Source: Nemania diffusa
Taxonomy: Eukaryota > Ascomycota > Sordariomycetes > Xylariales > Xylariaceae
Direction: 5' to 3'
DNA length: 64,000 nucleotides
NCBI GenBank assembly: GCA_038501195.1
Contig: JBBPUQ010000002.1
Span: 4,030,001 to 4,094,000 of the forward strand
Part shown: positions 45,600 to 57,270 of the stretch, one piece after another
Layout of the letters: every line of letters starts with the position of its first letter
Numbering within the stretch: the stretch's first letter is position 1
The notes under the pieces: generated by a model
What the model saw: the letters and a program-made list of their open reading frames with translations, nothing else
The model's database searches: none
Told to the model about the DNA's origin: nothing
Program-made: the position numbers and the translations under genes

Positions 45600-47203
45600 T
45601 CACGTCTCCTTTTTGATATCTTCACTTTTAAGAGGCAAATCAGTAACCATGAGATCGCCCAGCGCCTCGTTCACAGTAGCCACTCCGTTGATTTCCTTAA
45701 CAGCCTCGGGGTTTTGGTGTTTGTAGACTCTGATCTTGCCGTCCTGGCCAGCGCTCACCATGATGTCGTCACATACATCTACCCAGAAGCAGACACCTGT
45801 ATGGCCCTCTATGCGCTGCACTACTTCCTTGTTCTTGACGTCCCATAATACAATCTTGCCGTCTTCGCTGGGGGAGGCGATGAAGGGCTCTCCGTCAACG
45901 GACCCGAAACACCCCCCTATGCTGAACTGCTCGTTCTTGTGGCCGGAGTATGTCTTCTTGACCGCGCCGGAGACGTAGTCCCAGAGGCGGAGGCAGGAAT
46001 CTAGGCTGAAGGCCAGCACGTATCTACCGTTGGGCGCAAAACATACGGATGTGATGGGTGGGTTGTCCTCGTGTACCAACGTGCGCAGGCACTGTCCAGT
46101 CGAAGTATCCCATATTCGCCTATGGAAGAAAGCCAGTTAGTATTTTGGTTCAGTAGAATGCGACAGGAGCGGGACTCGTCAACTCACGTTAGTCCGTCAG
46201 TGCTACAGCTCACGACTAACGTCCCATCCTGGCAAAAGTCGATCCCGCTGACCGGATCGCTATGCGCCGGCAGACTCCTCATCAGCCGGCCGGCCCGCAC
46301 GTCCCACAAGAAGACAGCCTCGTCGTAGCTCCCGCTGGCGAGGATGTTGCCCTTGGGCGAGAACGCGAGGCAGTAGACGTAGCTGTGGTGGCCGAGGAGG
46401 GGCTTGGACTTGGTCGGCCGGCCCGTGACGCGGTCCCAGAGGCGGATGGCCTTGTCGTCGGAGCCGGAGGCGAGGGTCCGGGAATCGGGCGCCCAGGCGA
46501 CGGCGGAGACGCCGGCCATGTGGCCGACGAGGGTGTCCATGTGCCTGCCCGTGCTCGCCTCCCAGATCTGGATCGTGGCGTCGGCCGACGCCGACGCGAT
46601 CCACCGGCCGTCGGGCGATATGCGCACTTGCGATATCGGCTTCTGGTGGCCCGCCAGCAGCAGCCGGGGCACGTAATGGGGTCTCACGGGCTTGCGAGCC
46701 GGCGGCGGCGCCGAGTCCTCGTGCTCCGCCTCCTCGTCGCCATGGCGCAGTAGTGGTGTATCCCCGGGAGAACGAGAGATGGAATTGCGGTCGGGATCTG
46801 AGCGGGCTCGGGAGGGCGACCTCGATCTCGAGTGCGATCGGGCTGATGAGCTGTCGGTCGGCGATCGCGACGGGGACCTTAAGCCAGAGCGAGTTGTGGA
46901 TCGTGATCTGGACCTTGACCGTGAGCTAAAGGGCGAGCGACTCTGTCGCGAACGGTATGCTTCGTCGCGCTTTCGATGGCGGCTTGGATGGCGGCTCGGA
47001 CTCTGGCTTTGAGGTTCGCTCTGTAATGACTTCTCGCGTATGGATACGCGCAGCGCGCTCTTTTCGTCGGGTTGGGTGTCCGTCTTCTCAAGGACTTCGT
47101 AACGAGGCGTGCATTCGTTGCTGCTGCCGCTGTCACTGTCGCCCTCTATCCTGCGCCGCTTAGATGGAGGGCCGGCGTTGGTGGGGGGTTCGAGCTCGGC
47201 CAT
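45600..47203 (-). CDS. COMPASS subunit Swd3/WDR5 homologue with RS-rich N-terminus
   Basis: Two exons, 47203-46188 and 46119-45600. The 68-nt intron has donor GTGAGT, branch TACTAAC and acceptor CATAG, and splits DGLT|RIWDTSTGQCLRTLV. Total 511 aa. I start at MAELEPPTNAGPPSKRRRIEG, because the sequence upstream in frame (back to 47326) looks non-coding. Residues about 50-170 are rich in Arg-Ser dipeptides (SRSRSRSRSTTRS). The rest is a seven-bladed WD40 propeller very like WDR5: GHQKPISQVRISPDG, GHMAGVSAVAWAPDS, GHHSYVYCLAFSPKG, LPAHSDPVSGIDF, EDNPPITSVCFAPNG, TYSGHKNEQF, RIEGHTGVCFWVDV. WDR5/Swd3 is the scaffold of Set1/COMPASS, which methylates histone H3K4. A plain spliceosomal WD40 protein is the alternative given the RS region, but the propeller sequence favours WDR5. 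Confidence 0.88.
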
Positions 47204-48814
47204 AGGTGAGTTGATGCCAGCCCAGCTGGACTTTTTTCCTGTTGTGTTGTTATGCGTATACGATGTACTATAAATAAGCAGCTGGAGGAGGACCGAATGT
47301 AACAAGGATGTGAAATTGTATTGCACTATAAATTAAATACTGCTTAAGGTTCGTAGTTAGCTAGGTCGTAGCCTTGGGAGTATGTACCGTCCTGAATTAA
47401 TGATGCTAAAAAGGTGACAAGGCTGAATGCTGATCAGTGCCTTATCATACCTAGGTACACTAAGTAAATACCTGTACCTACAATTACACAAAAGTGGATC
47501 ACATACAGAATATACTTGTTCACTAGACTTGTTATAGTTTGGCGCTATCGAAATGTCTCAGGGGACTTTTTGCTCAATGTAGGGTTATCATAGGTACTCG
47601 GTAAGGGTGCACTAAAGTAGGCGGCTTGTACCTCGCTACCGTTAACGTTCTTTCCGATTGGGTGTTCTGACAGACACGGAATTGGAGGAAGGAATGCATA
47701 CTTAGCGTAGCTTACGGTTACATCCGAGGCCTTGCATGCTGAACATAGCGTATTCGTGCAGGACCACAGGCTTTGGTCCAATGGGCTTCCAGCGCACTCC
47801 AGCGCCAACACCTCGTACTTACATACAGTACAGTAGGTATACTCTAACCACTGTACGCGCACTATCTACACAGTAACCTACCCAAGAGAATAGATCCTCC
47901 ATTTCCTTTGCAATCTTAATAGAGGTCACATCGCATGTGCAGTCACCTACCTGCAAACGCCTACAAGTACAGACTTCAGTACTATACAGGACCGTCTGTA
48001 TCTGTATCACACCCACAACGGCCTCGGTGACCGTCTATTGCACTCCATTGCACTCTATTACCTGCGTACAAGCGCGGGGCACTTATACAATTAGATATAT
48101 GTATCAAGATGCAGGGATTATATCGTACATCAATGACTCCATATTGGCTCCATATGGATCGCGAGGTGAGGTCTGGCCAGGGTCGTCTTATTTGTGGCCG
48201 TCCACCATTGCAACGTCGGTACCGCGCATACACTGCCTACCTAGGTAGTTCAGTCAGTCTCTATGGTGGTATTATGAATGATACCTACCTACCTGCTGCG
48301 TCCTGCGTACTTACAGAACGCCTGCCTACCTATGTACGTAGATTACGTGCAGATACAGATAACGCTACGCTACAGTACTGTATCCTCTAGCCGGACACTC
48401 CGGTGATCCTTGAGCCTTGGGGCAATGAAAGCAGAAAAAAGTAGGTGTAGTGTTGTACCTCATGTTCGACCAGACCAGGGACAACTTGAAGGATGTACGT
48501 AGAGGTAGCTACCGAACCACCCAACCCTGACTGATGCCGTGGGATTGCATTTCTTAACGCAGCCTCTTATACATCATTTAGCCCGACATCACCACGCCAA
48601 TCTCAAATAGTCACCGTGCAACCCAAGAGGAGCCCCATACAAGCACACCTTCCAACTTGGTGCTCTCGCCAGGACTGCTGTGTTTTTCTTCGCCGAGTCT
48701 GCAGACCGTGTGTAAACGACTCGTTCTCATTATACCAATTCTCACGCGTTCGGTATACTCAGAACTGAGTACGTCGTGGGCAGATCCCTTCACGCTCAAA
48801 ATCGACCAACAATC
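47204..48814. other. Intergenic, no gene seen
   Basis: About 1.6 kb between divergent genes. It is rich in TACCTACC/TAGGTAGG and CAGTAC-type short motifs (47440-48400). Several 60-105-codon open frames on both strands show no protein-like pattern. The promoters of both neighbours should lie at its ends. Confidence 0.5.
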
Positions 48815-50985
48815 ATGGACGAGCTACCTATCGAGCTCCATGTCATCACTCTAAATTGCTGGGGCCGCAGGTACACGAGCTCGTACCGAGAAGAGCGTTT
48901 GACCGCGATAGGACGATATTTAGCAACTACTGAGCCCGTGCCACATGTTGTCGCTCTCCAGGAATGTTTCGAGTACGATGACTACTTGAGCATAAGACGA
49001 GAAACACGCTTCGCCCTGCCCTTTGGCAAATTCTACTACAGCGGCGCCTTTAGCTGTGGGCTAGTAATACTTTCGCGATGGCCTATCGAGGAAACCAGCA
49101 GTATGCAACCCCCAACGTCGTCTTCCCGCGTTAAGGCATTGCAAGGAGCCGGCGTTCTCGTCCGGGCTCGGGTCTCATTTGGGATAGCTGAACTTTCTAT
49201 CGAGAATCGGTAGGATGATTACTAACTCGATGTATTACAGTGGTCCCTTTCTCCCTCTGTGGGCGCCCAGCAGGGTTACTCCGTGGCGACTTATCCATGG
49301 GGACCCAAGGTGTGGCGTGCGCACGTATTCGCTATGGCGAAGGTGAAGAAGACGTCGTCGAGGTTTTCAATACAAATGTATTTAAGCACCCCACCGAGTC
49401 GACATAAACCAGCGAATTGATCCATATAGCTAACTAGCTGGCAGACTTATACCAACTACGGCGATCTTTCGCAGAATAATAGCTACAACGTCCATCGTTT
49501 GTCGCAAGCCTGGGAAATTGCAAAGCTTGTACGAAATGCTGCTGAGCGTGGCCATCTTGCCGTCGTGCTTGCAGACTTCAATGCCGCACCTCTCTCCTTG
49601 CCATACCGCTTATTAACATCACACGCCGCTATCCGGGACGCCTGGCGCGTGTTATATCCTGATAGCTCACTAGGTCCAACATCCCATGAGCTAGAGCGCG
49701 CTCGTGGTCGTCCCATCCCCTGTACGCACTCATGAGTCTTGTCTTTTCTTGTATACCCTAAAACCCCCGAGAATCAGTCAACTCTTTACTATAAGATATG
49801 ATTTCTAACAGCCGGGTTGTTATAGCTGCGGCCTTTAATGTTGCCGAGAACGGTGTGACTAACTATAGTGCGTATAACACGTGGGCATGGTCGCGCTCCG
49901 AACAACGAGCCTTGCGTTCAGGCAAGCGGCCAATGCTCGTTTCACCAGAGATACCGGATGAAGATGGGCAACGGGTCGACTACATCTTCTTTTCAAGAGG
50001 CGGCGATCCCCATGCCTCTCCTACTGATCTTAGCGAGATTCTTAGTGCACATAATACATACACAGATGACGGCGTTGGGGTGGCCCAATCGCCTCCCGGT
50101 TGGGTTGTCAAGGACGTGCGCGTAGGATTAATGGCCCGTCACCCTGATCTCGGTTGTAGTCTCAGTGATCATTTCTCTGTTGAGGCGACGCTGATTCTTC
50201 ACACACCAACACCCCTTCGCCATCGACGCCGACGTCGGTCTAGGTCTAGGTCGAAGTCTAGGTCCAGGTCCAGGTCCAATTCACGAGCCCCATCCGCAAC
50301 ACTAGCGGATGAAACTACCATGATTCTCAAAAGGTCCGGCACCATATCCCGAAGTCAAACTCCTCGTGGCACACCAGCTACCAACACTCCCAACCACGTC
50401 CCAAATATCAGACCAAAAGAAAAGGAGAGAGGTAGGCCAGTCACGCCGAGCTTCACATCTACGGATGCCGGTATCAACACCCTTGGTGCCCGCGCAGCAG
50501 CGGTGGAACAGGGAACATACCTTCAATCACCCACCGCATCGTCTTACCGACGGGGATCTAGGGATCGTGCCGCCTGGGACCTTCAACTATCGAGTTCGGA
50601 ATTGGGCACCCCACCACGTCTCCCACTCGCCGCGTACGACGAAATCCTACACCAGATCAACATACATGCTTTGCGCACACGCCGGCGACGCACGCTCGGA
50701 ATCGCGCATTTTGCGCTGTGGACCGTAGTTCTCGTAGGCAGCTACGTTGGGATCTGGTTCTTACCAGGCGGCAAGGGGGCCTTCGGGCTGCTAGTCGCGA
50801 GTAGTCTCGGCTTCGCTGCCGGTGTGGTGACTCTGCTGCTTTCACTGCTATTTTATGCCGCTGAGCTCAATAAGTTGAATGAATTCGAGTGGGAGATCCG
50901 CAACGCGAAGGCTGTCATCAGTGGCATGGGTCCGGATGCGCTCTTGCACCAGGGCAGCGGGGAAGAAAAGGTATGGCCACGATGA
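48815..50985 (+). CDS. ISC1: ISC1-like inositol phosphosphingolipid phospholipase C (neutral sphingomyelinase family), atypical active site
   Basis: Four exons: 48815-49100, 49241-49377, 49445-49721 and 49826-50985, 619 aa. All joins keep phase: EETS|MVPFSLCGRP, NTN|TYTNYGD, RPIP|SAAFNVAENG. The endonuclease/exonuclease/phosphatase fold begins HVITLNCWG, with metal-binding Glu50 (LQECF), Asp-Phe-Asn 185-187 (LADFN) and C-terminal Ser-Asp-His ending at His349 (LSDHF). Where relatives have (N/S)TH.HAPY, this protein reads N139-T-N141-T-Y143-T-N-Y, so the usual histidines are missing. An Arg-Ser-rich linker follows (about residues 365-385). Two TM helices near the C-terminus (HFALWTVVLVGSYVGIWFL; LLVASSLGFAAGVVTLLLSL) match ISC1 membrane anchoring. 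Family role: hydrolysis of complex sphingolipids to ceramide. Activity of this copy is doubtful. An in-frame ATG at 48776 could add 13 residues. Confidence 0.82.
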
Positions 50986-51409
50986 ATACGATTCTTTGTA
51001 ATCACTATATTACCAGCGACGGTAATTAGGAATACAACGGGGTTTTTTTACTTTCTTCCATTTCTCACCCCATCATATATACATGTACTTAACGAAGGAA
51101 CGGTTTAAACGATTGTCTAGTTCAGAGATACCCTTTTTCATAACATGATTCGACTTAATTGATTCTCTTTATAGGTGTATAGGTAACTAGGAATACCAAT
51201 TAATCTAGTACACGTCCAATTTTTCCGCGGGGTAACAATACAATTCTATCTAATACTGGGTTTAAAATCTCAATTTACGGTTTGCGCCTCGAATCAACAC
51301 TAAAATCCGAGCTCCTCGTTCTTCCCCACGATCATCTACCATAGGCACACTAGTCTGGCATCGCGTCTTTCTCCTCCAGGATGTGATGTTCTTAGGTTAC
51401 GCCGCGTCC
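50986..51409. other. Convergent 3' intergenic region
   Basis: 424 bp between the ISC1-like stop (+) and the kinase gene stop (-), AT-rich. No gene seen. Confidence 0.5.
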
Positions 51410-54400
51410 TCACCCCAAATTTACTCCCCTCGGTTGGTAGTGCAAGGCCCTACAAGCACCCATATGAAGTACTTCACTGGGTCTAAAACCTACGCCTCCA
51501 CCACCGACCACCCCCATGGGCGGCGCCATCGGTTCTCTCGTTGGAAGCGCCCCATACTCCGCAATACTCGGCATCCCGTTGTGTAGGTATGCCCTAGGAC
51601 AGGGGCCGGGTATCCTCCCAGCACCGTCGAACGTGGCTAAGGCTGGTGCATCGACGTCCATGACGCGACGGAATGTGTACCCGAGGAACGCGGTTTGCTT
51701 CCGCACACGGAGCACTGTGGCCTTGGTCCGGCGGTCGCGGAGGAGGCGGTCCCGGGGCCGCTTGCGCTCGCGCCGGCCGAACGCGCGCACGAAGGCCTTC
51801 ATCTGGTCCGCTAGCTGGACTCCCTGGAACTGTGCGACTGCGGGTGGTGGCGGCGGGGCGCAAGAGTTAGATGTAGACGCATGGCTAGCTGTGAACGCGT
51901 CGATCTCACGATCCATGCGCTTGAGCCGAGTTGAGTCGTACGGAGCCGCCACGAATTGCGCCAGCATGCTGCGCGCGTGACGTGGGAAAACGGCGAGCTG
52001 CGCATCCATAGCCGCTGTCTTCTGCGGACTCCGCTGGATTGCCGCGGAGGGGTGGGGATTGTGCGTGATGCCCGCCGGGGCGGGCGGTGTAAAATGATTG
52101 GCCTGGGTAACTGTCTCTCCGGGCGCAGCTGGGGAGTGTACCGTTAAAGGATTTGCTTCGAAGGCAGCCGGCGCAGGCGCCGGCGCCGACGGATCCCCGC
52201 TCCCCATGTCCGTATCGTCGTCGTCTTCACCATCACTTCCCGAGTCCGACCAGTCCGAGATCGGTTCCTCCTCGTCGAAGTAGTGCGTGTCGTCGACGCT
52301 CGCGATGCGCGGCACGAACGGCGGCGTAATTAGGTGCAGCTGGTCCCAGGGGATATCGCGGAACCACTTGTGCGCCTTAATGTCCTCGGCGTCGTGCGGG
52401 TATACCGAGCGACACTTGACGTCTTTCGACCGCACGCCGCGGACGCGGCTACCATTCATCGCAGATATCGACGATAGATGCTGATGTTCCGACCCTCTCG
52501 TCGTCTCGCGGGATATGCGATACCGCTTCGACGACAGACGGCTCTCACGCGCGCACACGAGGCTCGCGATGAGATCCATGCATCGCCCCGAGACTGCGGG
52601 GCGCGGCGGGAAGGCGAATGTCTGCTCGTGGTTCACAATGTTGCGCTTCGTCTGCTGCCGGCCACCCTCCTCCGATAGGAAGGGTGTGTGGCCGTACAGG
52701 CACTCGTACAGGATGACGCCGAGGCTCTACCAGTCGCATCTCGCATCGTAGTCACCCTCGCGGATAACCTCGGGTGCCATGTACTGGCTGGTGCCCACGC
52801 ACGACCGCGCCGCGCTGCGGTTGCCGCACCGGTTACGCCAGTTGAGCAGCGGCTCCGAGTCGCGGGGTGCTGCTGGGCACGGGGCCGTAGTGCTCCGAGG
52901 AGGAGTCGGTAGCAGGCGTTCGTGCTTCTGCATCGCCTGTGTCACGCCCTGTGCCCACTTCATCGTGCCCTGGAGACCCTCCGCGCGGTCGGCCGCATCG
53001 CCCTCAACCGAGAGGCCGAGCTTGTGCATCAGGCTGTAGCGCTGCGTGTGATAGTAACTCGTGTCGTGAGACCAGTGGCCATCGAAAGCCAGCCCGAAGT
53101 CCGAGATCTTTAGGTGACCCGTCGCTGAGATGAGAAAGTTGTCGGGCTTGATGTCGCGGTGGATGCAGCGCAACGCATGCGCCTCCTCGATGCAGAGGAT
53201 CATCTCGGCCATGTAGAACTTGGCCACCGGCTCGCTAAGAATGTTCTCGCGGATAAGAAGCCCGAGGAAGTCTCCGCCGGGCATATAATCCATGACAAGG
53301 TACAGATTCCCGGCATCTTGGAAGCTCGCGATAAGCGGGACGATCCTACAATGGCGTTTCAATTAGTAATCCGTCGTCCGAGGGGAGAAGCCCAAACTAA
53401 AACCACGGCCTTACCATCTCGAGCCCTCAGAAGCAACGAGGAAATCCCTCTCCGCGCGCAAATGCCCCTCTTGGCTTGTCTTCAGCATAGCTGATTTACG
53501 AATCACCTTCATCGCGTATACTCGGCTACTTTGCCGGTAACCATCTTTTTCTGGCTTTTCGCGCACAAGCCTGACGACACCAAAGCTCCCCTTGCCGAGT
53601 ATCTTGAGGACCTCGTAGTCATCAGCAAGCGCACTATGCTCACATTTCATAGCACCAATGCTTCTCGCCGACAGGACTCGCATTTCACGCAGGTGATTCG
53701 TCTCCCGCTGGTAAAAGAGAGCACGCCGCATATCTTTCTCGGCCGGGGTTAACCCAAGACCATGGTAAAGCTCGCTTTCCAGATATCTCCGGCGGAGAGA
53801 ACGTGGGGAGGGTTTATTTAATTTTTCGTTGAAGTATGTTTCTAGATATATCTTAGCAGCCGCAGTTTTCTCGACAGTCAAAACAGTGGGTGGCGGCAAG
53901 CCTATTGTTTTTTCTTGTATTGTAGTTAGACTAGGGTCTGCAATTGTCGAGGTCGTCTCGGGCTCTTGGTGGTGAACTATGCTCGCCGGTCTCTGCTCAA
54001 CCGGATCGTTATCTTTGCTAGATAGCTTGGACTCGAATGAAGTCGCCACTGTCGTACCTGTGCCGTTGGTAGGGCCAGACGACTTGCCGCTTGAGTTTGT
54101 ATTGCTATTGGATGTTGACATCGACAGGATGGCGGGAGCACTAGCCGGTAATTGCTGGTCTTCTGCTCTCTCTACTGACCTAATGGAGGGCCTATGCTTC
54201 TTTTTAACGCGGTGGATTACGGTGACAGCGCCTCCAAATTGGCTTCTAAGGAACGGAAGAGACATCTTCCTGAAGAGCTGACGTTGGTCTGACGACTGCT
54301 CGCTCGGCGTGGGCGAGAGGGGCGACCATGCTGCCGACTCTTTGGTGGAATGTCCCGATGCTATTCGTGCAATCTGAGTTAACCAACTGGTATGCAAAGC

Positions 54401-54415
54401 CAAAGGCAAAGTCAT
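51410..54415 (-). pseudogene. NDR-family AGC kinase with a nonsense codon in the catalytic domain
   Basis: Two exons, 54415-53415 and 53345-51410. The 69-nt intron (donor GTAAGG, acceptor TGTAG) joins ASEGSRW|IVPLIASF. The full frame would be 978 aa, with the true start perhaps later at MSLPFLRSQFGG. The kinase domain shows GKGSFG (P-loop), YAMKVI (lysine), HRDIKPDNFLI (catalytic loop), DFGLA, an NDR-type insert (HTQRYSLMHKLGL), GTSQYMAPEVI and then CDW followed by TAG (52727-52729) where the family has CDWWSLG. The same frame then continues without a break: SLGVILYECLYGHTPF and on to the C-terminal AFLGYTFRR. So one TGG to TAG change (CCA to CTA on the other strand, a RIP-type CpA change) truncates the product at residue 539. 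A sequencing error or recent loss are both possible. It is a paralogue, not COT-1 itself, judging by the N-terminus. Confidence 0.75.
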
Positions 54416-55598
54416 CCAGTGCGTGGGGGGAGCATACCGCTGTTGGTCAGTGTCCGTAGAAGCGACATAATGGGGCCTTGGCGTCTAGTCTTTCGTGATC
54501 GCTCAAATCCCGCCGGCATTGTCATAGATGTTGGCGACGAAGTGGCCGTAGACGATGCATCATCATCTAGTAGAATTGTCGGCATGTTGGCGGCGCCAGC
54601 GAGTCCACGTTGGACAATACGGGATACTTATCAATTGTCAAGACGGTCGATACCATTAGCAGCAGCGGCTGGAAAATATATACCATAACAGCTAGAAAGA
54701 ATGAATCCTGGCTAATCACACCTCGTCCAAAACATGACATTAAGCAGACGTCGGCACTTGATGTCCTGCGACGCTGCTTAGGCATGCCTTGGTATCGAGG
54801 CTGTGAGTTGTGAGTTCATAAATTTAATGTGGTCACTAGAAAGAAGTTAGCTAGCTACTTGACATGGCGTGAGAGGTTATGTGTATCTAAGGTGTAGCTC
54901 ACTCTTTCTATACCTTAGGTAGGTAGGCTTATCGAACCTTCTGTTTACGTAGAGCAGTATCGAGTGAATAGAGGAACTAGGAGGTAAGAACACAACCTGA
55001 TACTTTAGGTCGATCCTTCTCTAATACGCAAACACTGTGTAAACAAGCGGAAGCTAAGCCAACAGTCTTTTTTCTTCTCCTTCCTTTCTAAGAATAAACA
55101 AATAAACCTACATGGGTAGTCTGCCTGTTAGCAAAGAACCAGTGGTGTGCAACTTTGTATTTTATCACAATTAGCATGGGACCATAGTGTAGTGATTAAA
55201 ATCATTGATTCATCTAGATACAGGTACTTCATATACCTTACCGAAACATGGTAAGGAAATGAACTCGTAAGGAAATGTATTCTCCCAACCCAACTTTTTG
55301 TTACGCCATTGATGCAATACAGACCTCGTCATTCCGTATAACAACATCTGCTTCCCGCGTCTAGCGAAGACCGGATCCTTGCAGACTCGCGCAGGGTTTC
55401 AGAGACCCCACAGCGCAAGATTATATAGGAACTGCTCAGAGGCTTGATTAGAAATCCCAGTCGGAAAGGATAGAAACCACTAATAAGATAGAATACACCC
55501 AGATTGGTATCCGCAGACTAGGAAGTCAAGAGTGAAAACATGAACAGCAGCGGGAATATGTGCTATGCGCCAAATGAATGGTATTAAAACACTTCCAC
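54416..55598. other. Intergenic, no gene seen
   Basis: About 1.2 kb. Short frames of 67-98 codons near 54400-54810 are not convincing. A CCTTAGGTAGGTAGG run lies near 54915. The left part should hold the kinase gene promoter. Confidence 0.5.
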
Positions 55599-57270
55599 TT
55601 ATTTGATACCGAGTAACTTGATATCAAAGATCAGTGAGCTGTTACCAGGTATACCAGCTTGACCTTTGCTGCCGTAGGCGAGGTGTGCGGGGATGGTAAG
55701 TCTTCGCTCTCCACCAACCGACATTCCCTGGATGCCGATGTCCCATCCCTTGATAACATCGCCGGCGCCAGCCTTGAAGCTGAAAGGCTTTCCCTTCTTA
55801 TTTGCTATATGATGAGTTAGCCACTAGTTCGGAGTTTTAGCGTAGAGGGCTACCCACAATCGAACACTTTCCCATCGGTAAGTTTACCAATGTATCGGAC
55901 TTCAACCTTGTTGCCCTTTTTGACAGCCCGGCCGGAGCCAACCTTGCGGTCGTCGATAGTAACACCCCCAACGACCTTGACACCCAAGGTAGCCCCCTTC
56001 TCGGTAGCTGCAGCAGGGCCAGTAGGTCCTTGCTCAAGGTTCTTGGCAAACTGGACTTTCTTATCGCCCTTAACAGGGGCCTCTTTGGCTTCCTCCTTAG
56101 TAACAGCTTCGCCCTTGTTGTTCTTGAGCTTCTTCTGCTGCTTCTTGCTCAGTTTGCTCTGCTCAGCCGCATTGGCCTTGGTGATCATATCATCTAGGCT
56201 CTCGGCTTCCTCCTCAGCAGCGCGCTTGTTCTTACCCTTCTTCGGCTCGACTAGTTTAGGAGCTTCCTCTTCCTCATCCGAGCCGACCTCTACGATACGA
56301 GGGTCTTGAATATTATCAAGCTCATCGGCTTCCGAGTCGGATTCATAGTCATCAATACCGTTAAGGCCTTCAGGCAGCTCGTAGTCCTCATCGTCTTCAT
56401 CGTCGGAGTCAGAGACATTATCCATATCAACGATAAAGTTTCCTGTAAGGTGGATGGCGTGCGTTCCCTTGACGACGAAGAAGACCTGCTCTTCAGCGCC
56501 GATAGTAATATCTAACGGCTGTTGGTAGTTCTGAAGGACCTATTAGTGTGCAAGAGCGAAAAAGAAAAAGCAGGAGATGGGCTTACACGCTCGGTGTCTA
56601 GTGTGCAAACAACTAGTTCCTCAATCTCCAGATCGTCAGAGGATATGCTTTCGTCGTCGTCGTCGTCGCTAGATGTTGCGGGCTCTTTGCCCTTCTTGCT
56701 TGCCTTGCCATTGGCCTTAGCGTCGCCATCATCCATCTCTTCATCCGAATCCTCAGCCTGAGCGGCAGCAATGAGCTTCATGAGAGCCTCTGCCTTGGCC
56801 TTTTTAGACTTGGCCTTGTCGCTGGGACCACCATTGGGCTCGTCATCATCATCGCCCTCGTCGGAATCATCATCATCATCCCCAGCCATCAATTGCTGTA
56901 GGTAATCGTCATCGACATCGGCATCGAGAGCGGCGCGCTTGCGAATGATTTTGAGAGTGGACCGAGGAACAGCAGGAATGTTCCCGTCCTCATCAGCCTC
57001 AGGAGGCTCAGTAGGGTCGAGAGCGGCCATAGTGATGCGGTACTAAGGGAGGCCTGCATTAGCAACAGGACGCTTCCAATGAGTTGACGGTAGGACGCGA
57101 CAATGGAGAGCATCTCTCATGATACAGCTACCCCAAAGCGCCAGTTAATGAAATACGCAAACTACAACACTTACGCAAGCGTCAGGTATGCTGTCCTGCT
57201 GCATCGCAGGAACCATTACGCCTAGAGGCGGGACCTCAAGCCCGTAGAGAGCAACGGGTGTCATCGACAT
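55599..57270 (-). CDS. FPR4: Nuclear FKBP-type peptidyl-prolyl isomerase (FPR3/FPR4 family)
   Basis: Four exons: 57270-57175, 57042-56587, 56539-55858 and 55804-55599, 479 aa. Introns are 132, 47 and 53 nt. Joins: [30 protein letters not shown] and [14 protein letters not shown]. The N-terminal nucleoplasmin-like fold begins [14 protein letters not shown], is interrupted by acidic runs ([14 protein letters not shown]) and continues as [36 protein letters not shown] long acidic and basic linker ([23 protein letters not shown]) follows. The C-terminal FKBP domain (about 370-479) has [52 protein letters not shown] and [11 protein letters not shown], including the Trp, Tyr and Phe that line the proline/FK506 pocket. 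The family acts as nuclear histone chaperone and proline isomerase on histone tails. All features are intact. Gene symbol by family: FPR3 and FPR4 are not distinguished here. Confidence 0.92.

Noticed and set aside
47937..48390. Overlapping 80-105-codon frames on both strands near 48 kb
   Set aside because: Composition follows the TACCTACC microsatellite-like sequence. All strands are open by chance.
49200..49240. 31-nt intron (49210-49240) in the ISC1-like gene
   Set aside because: It leaves the wrong frame downstream. The 140-nt intron starting at 49101 gives the family sequence.
52720..52735. Kinase TAG explained by an intron
   Set aside because: No GT..AG pair of realistic size removes the TAG while keeping CDW-SLG in frame.
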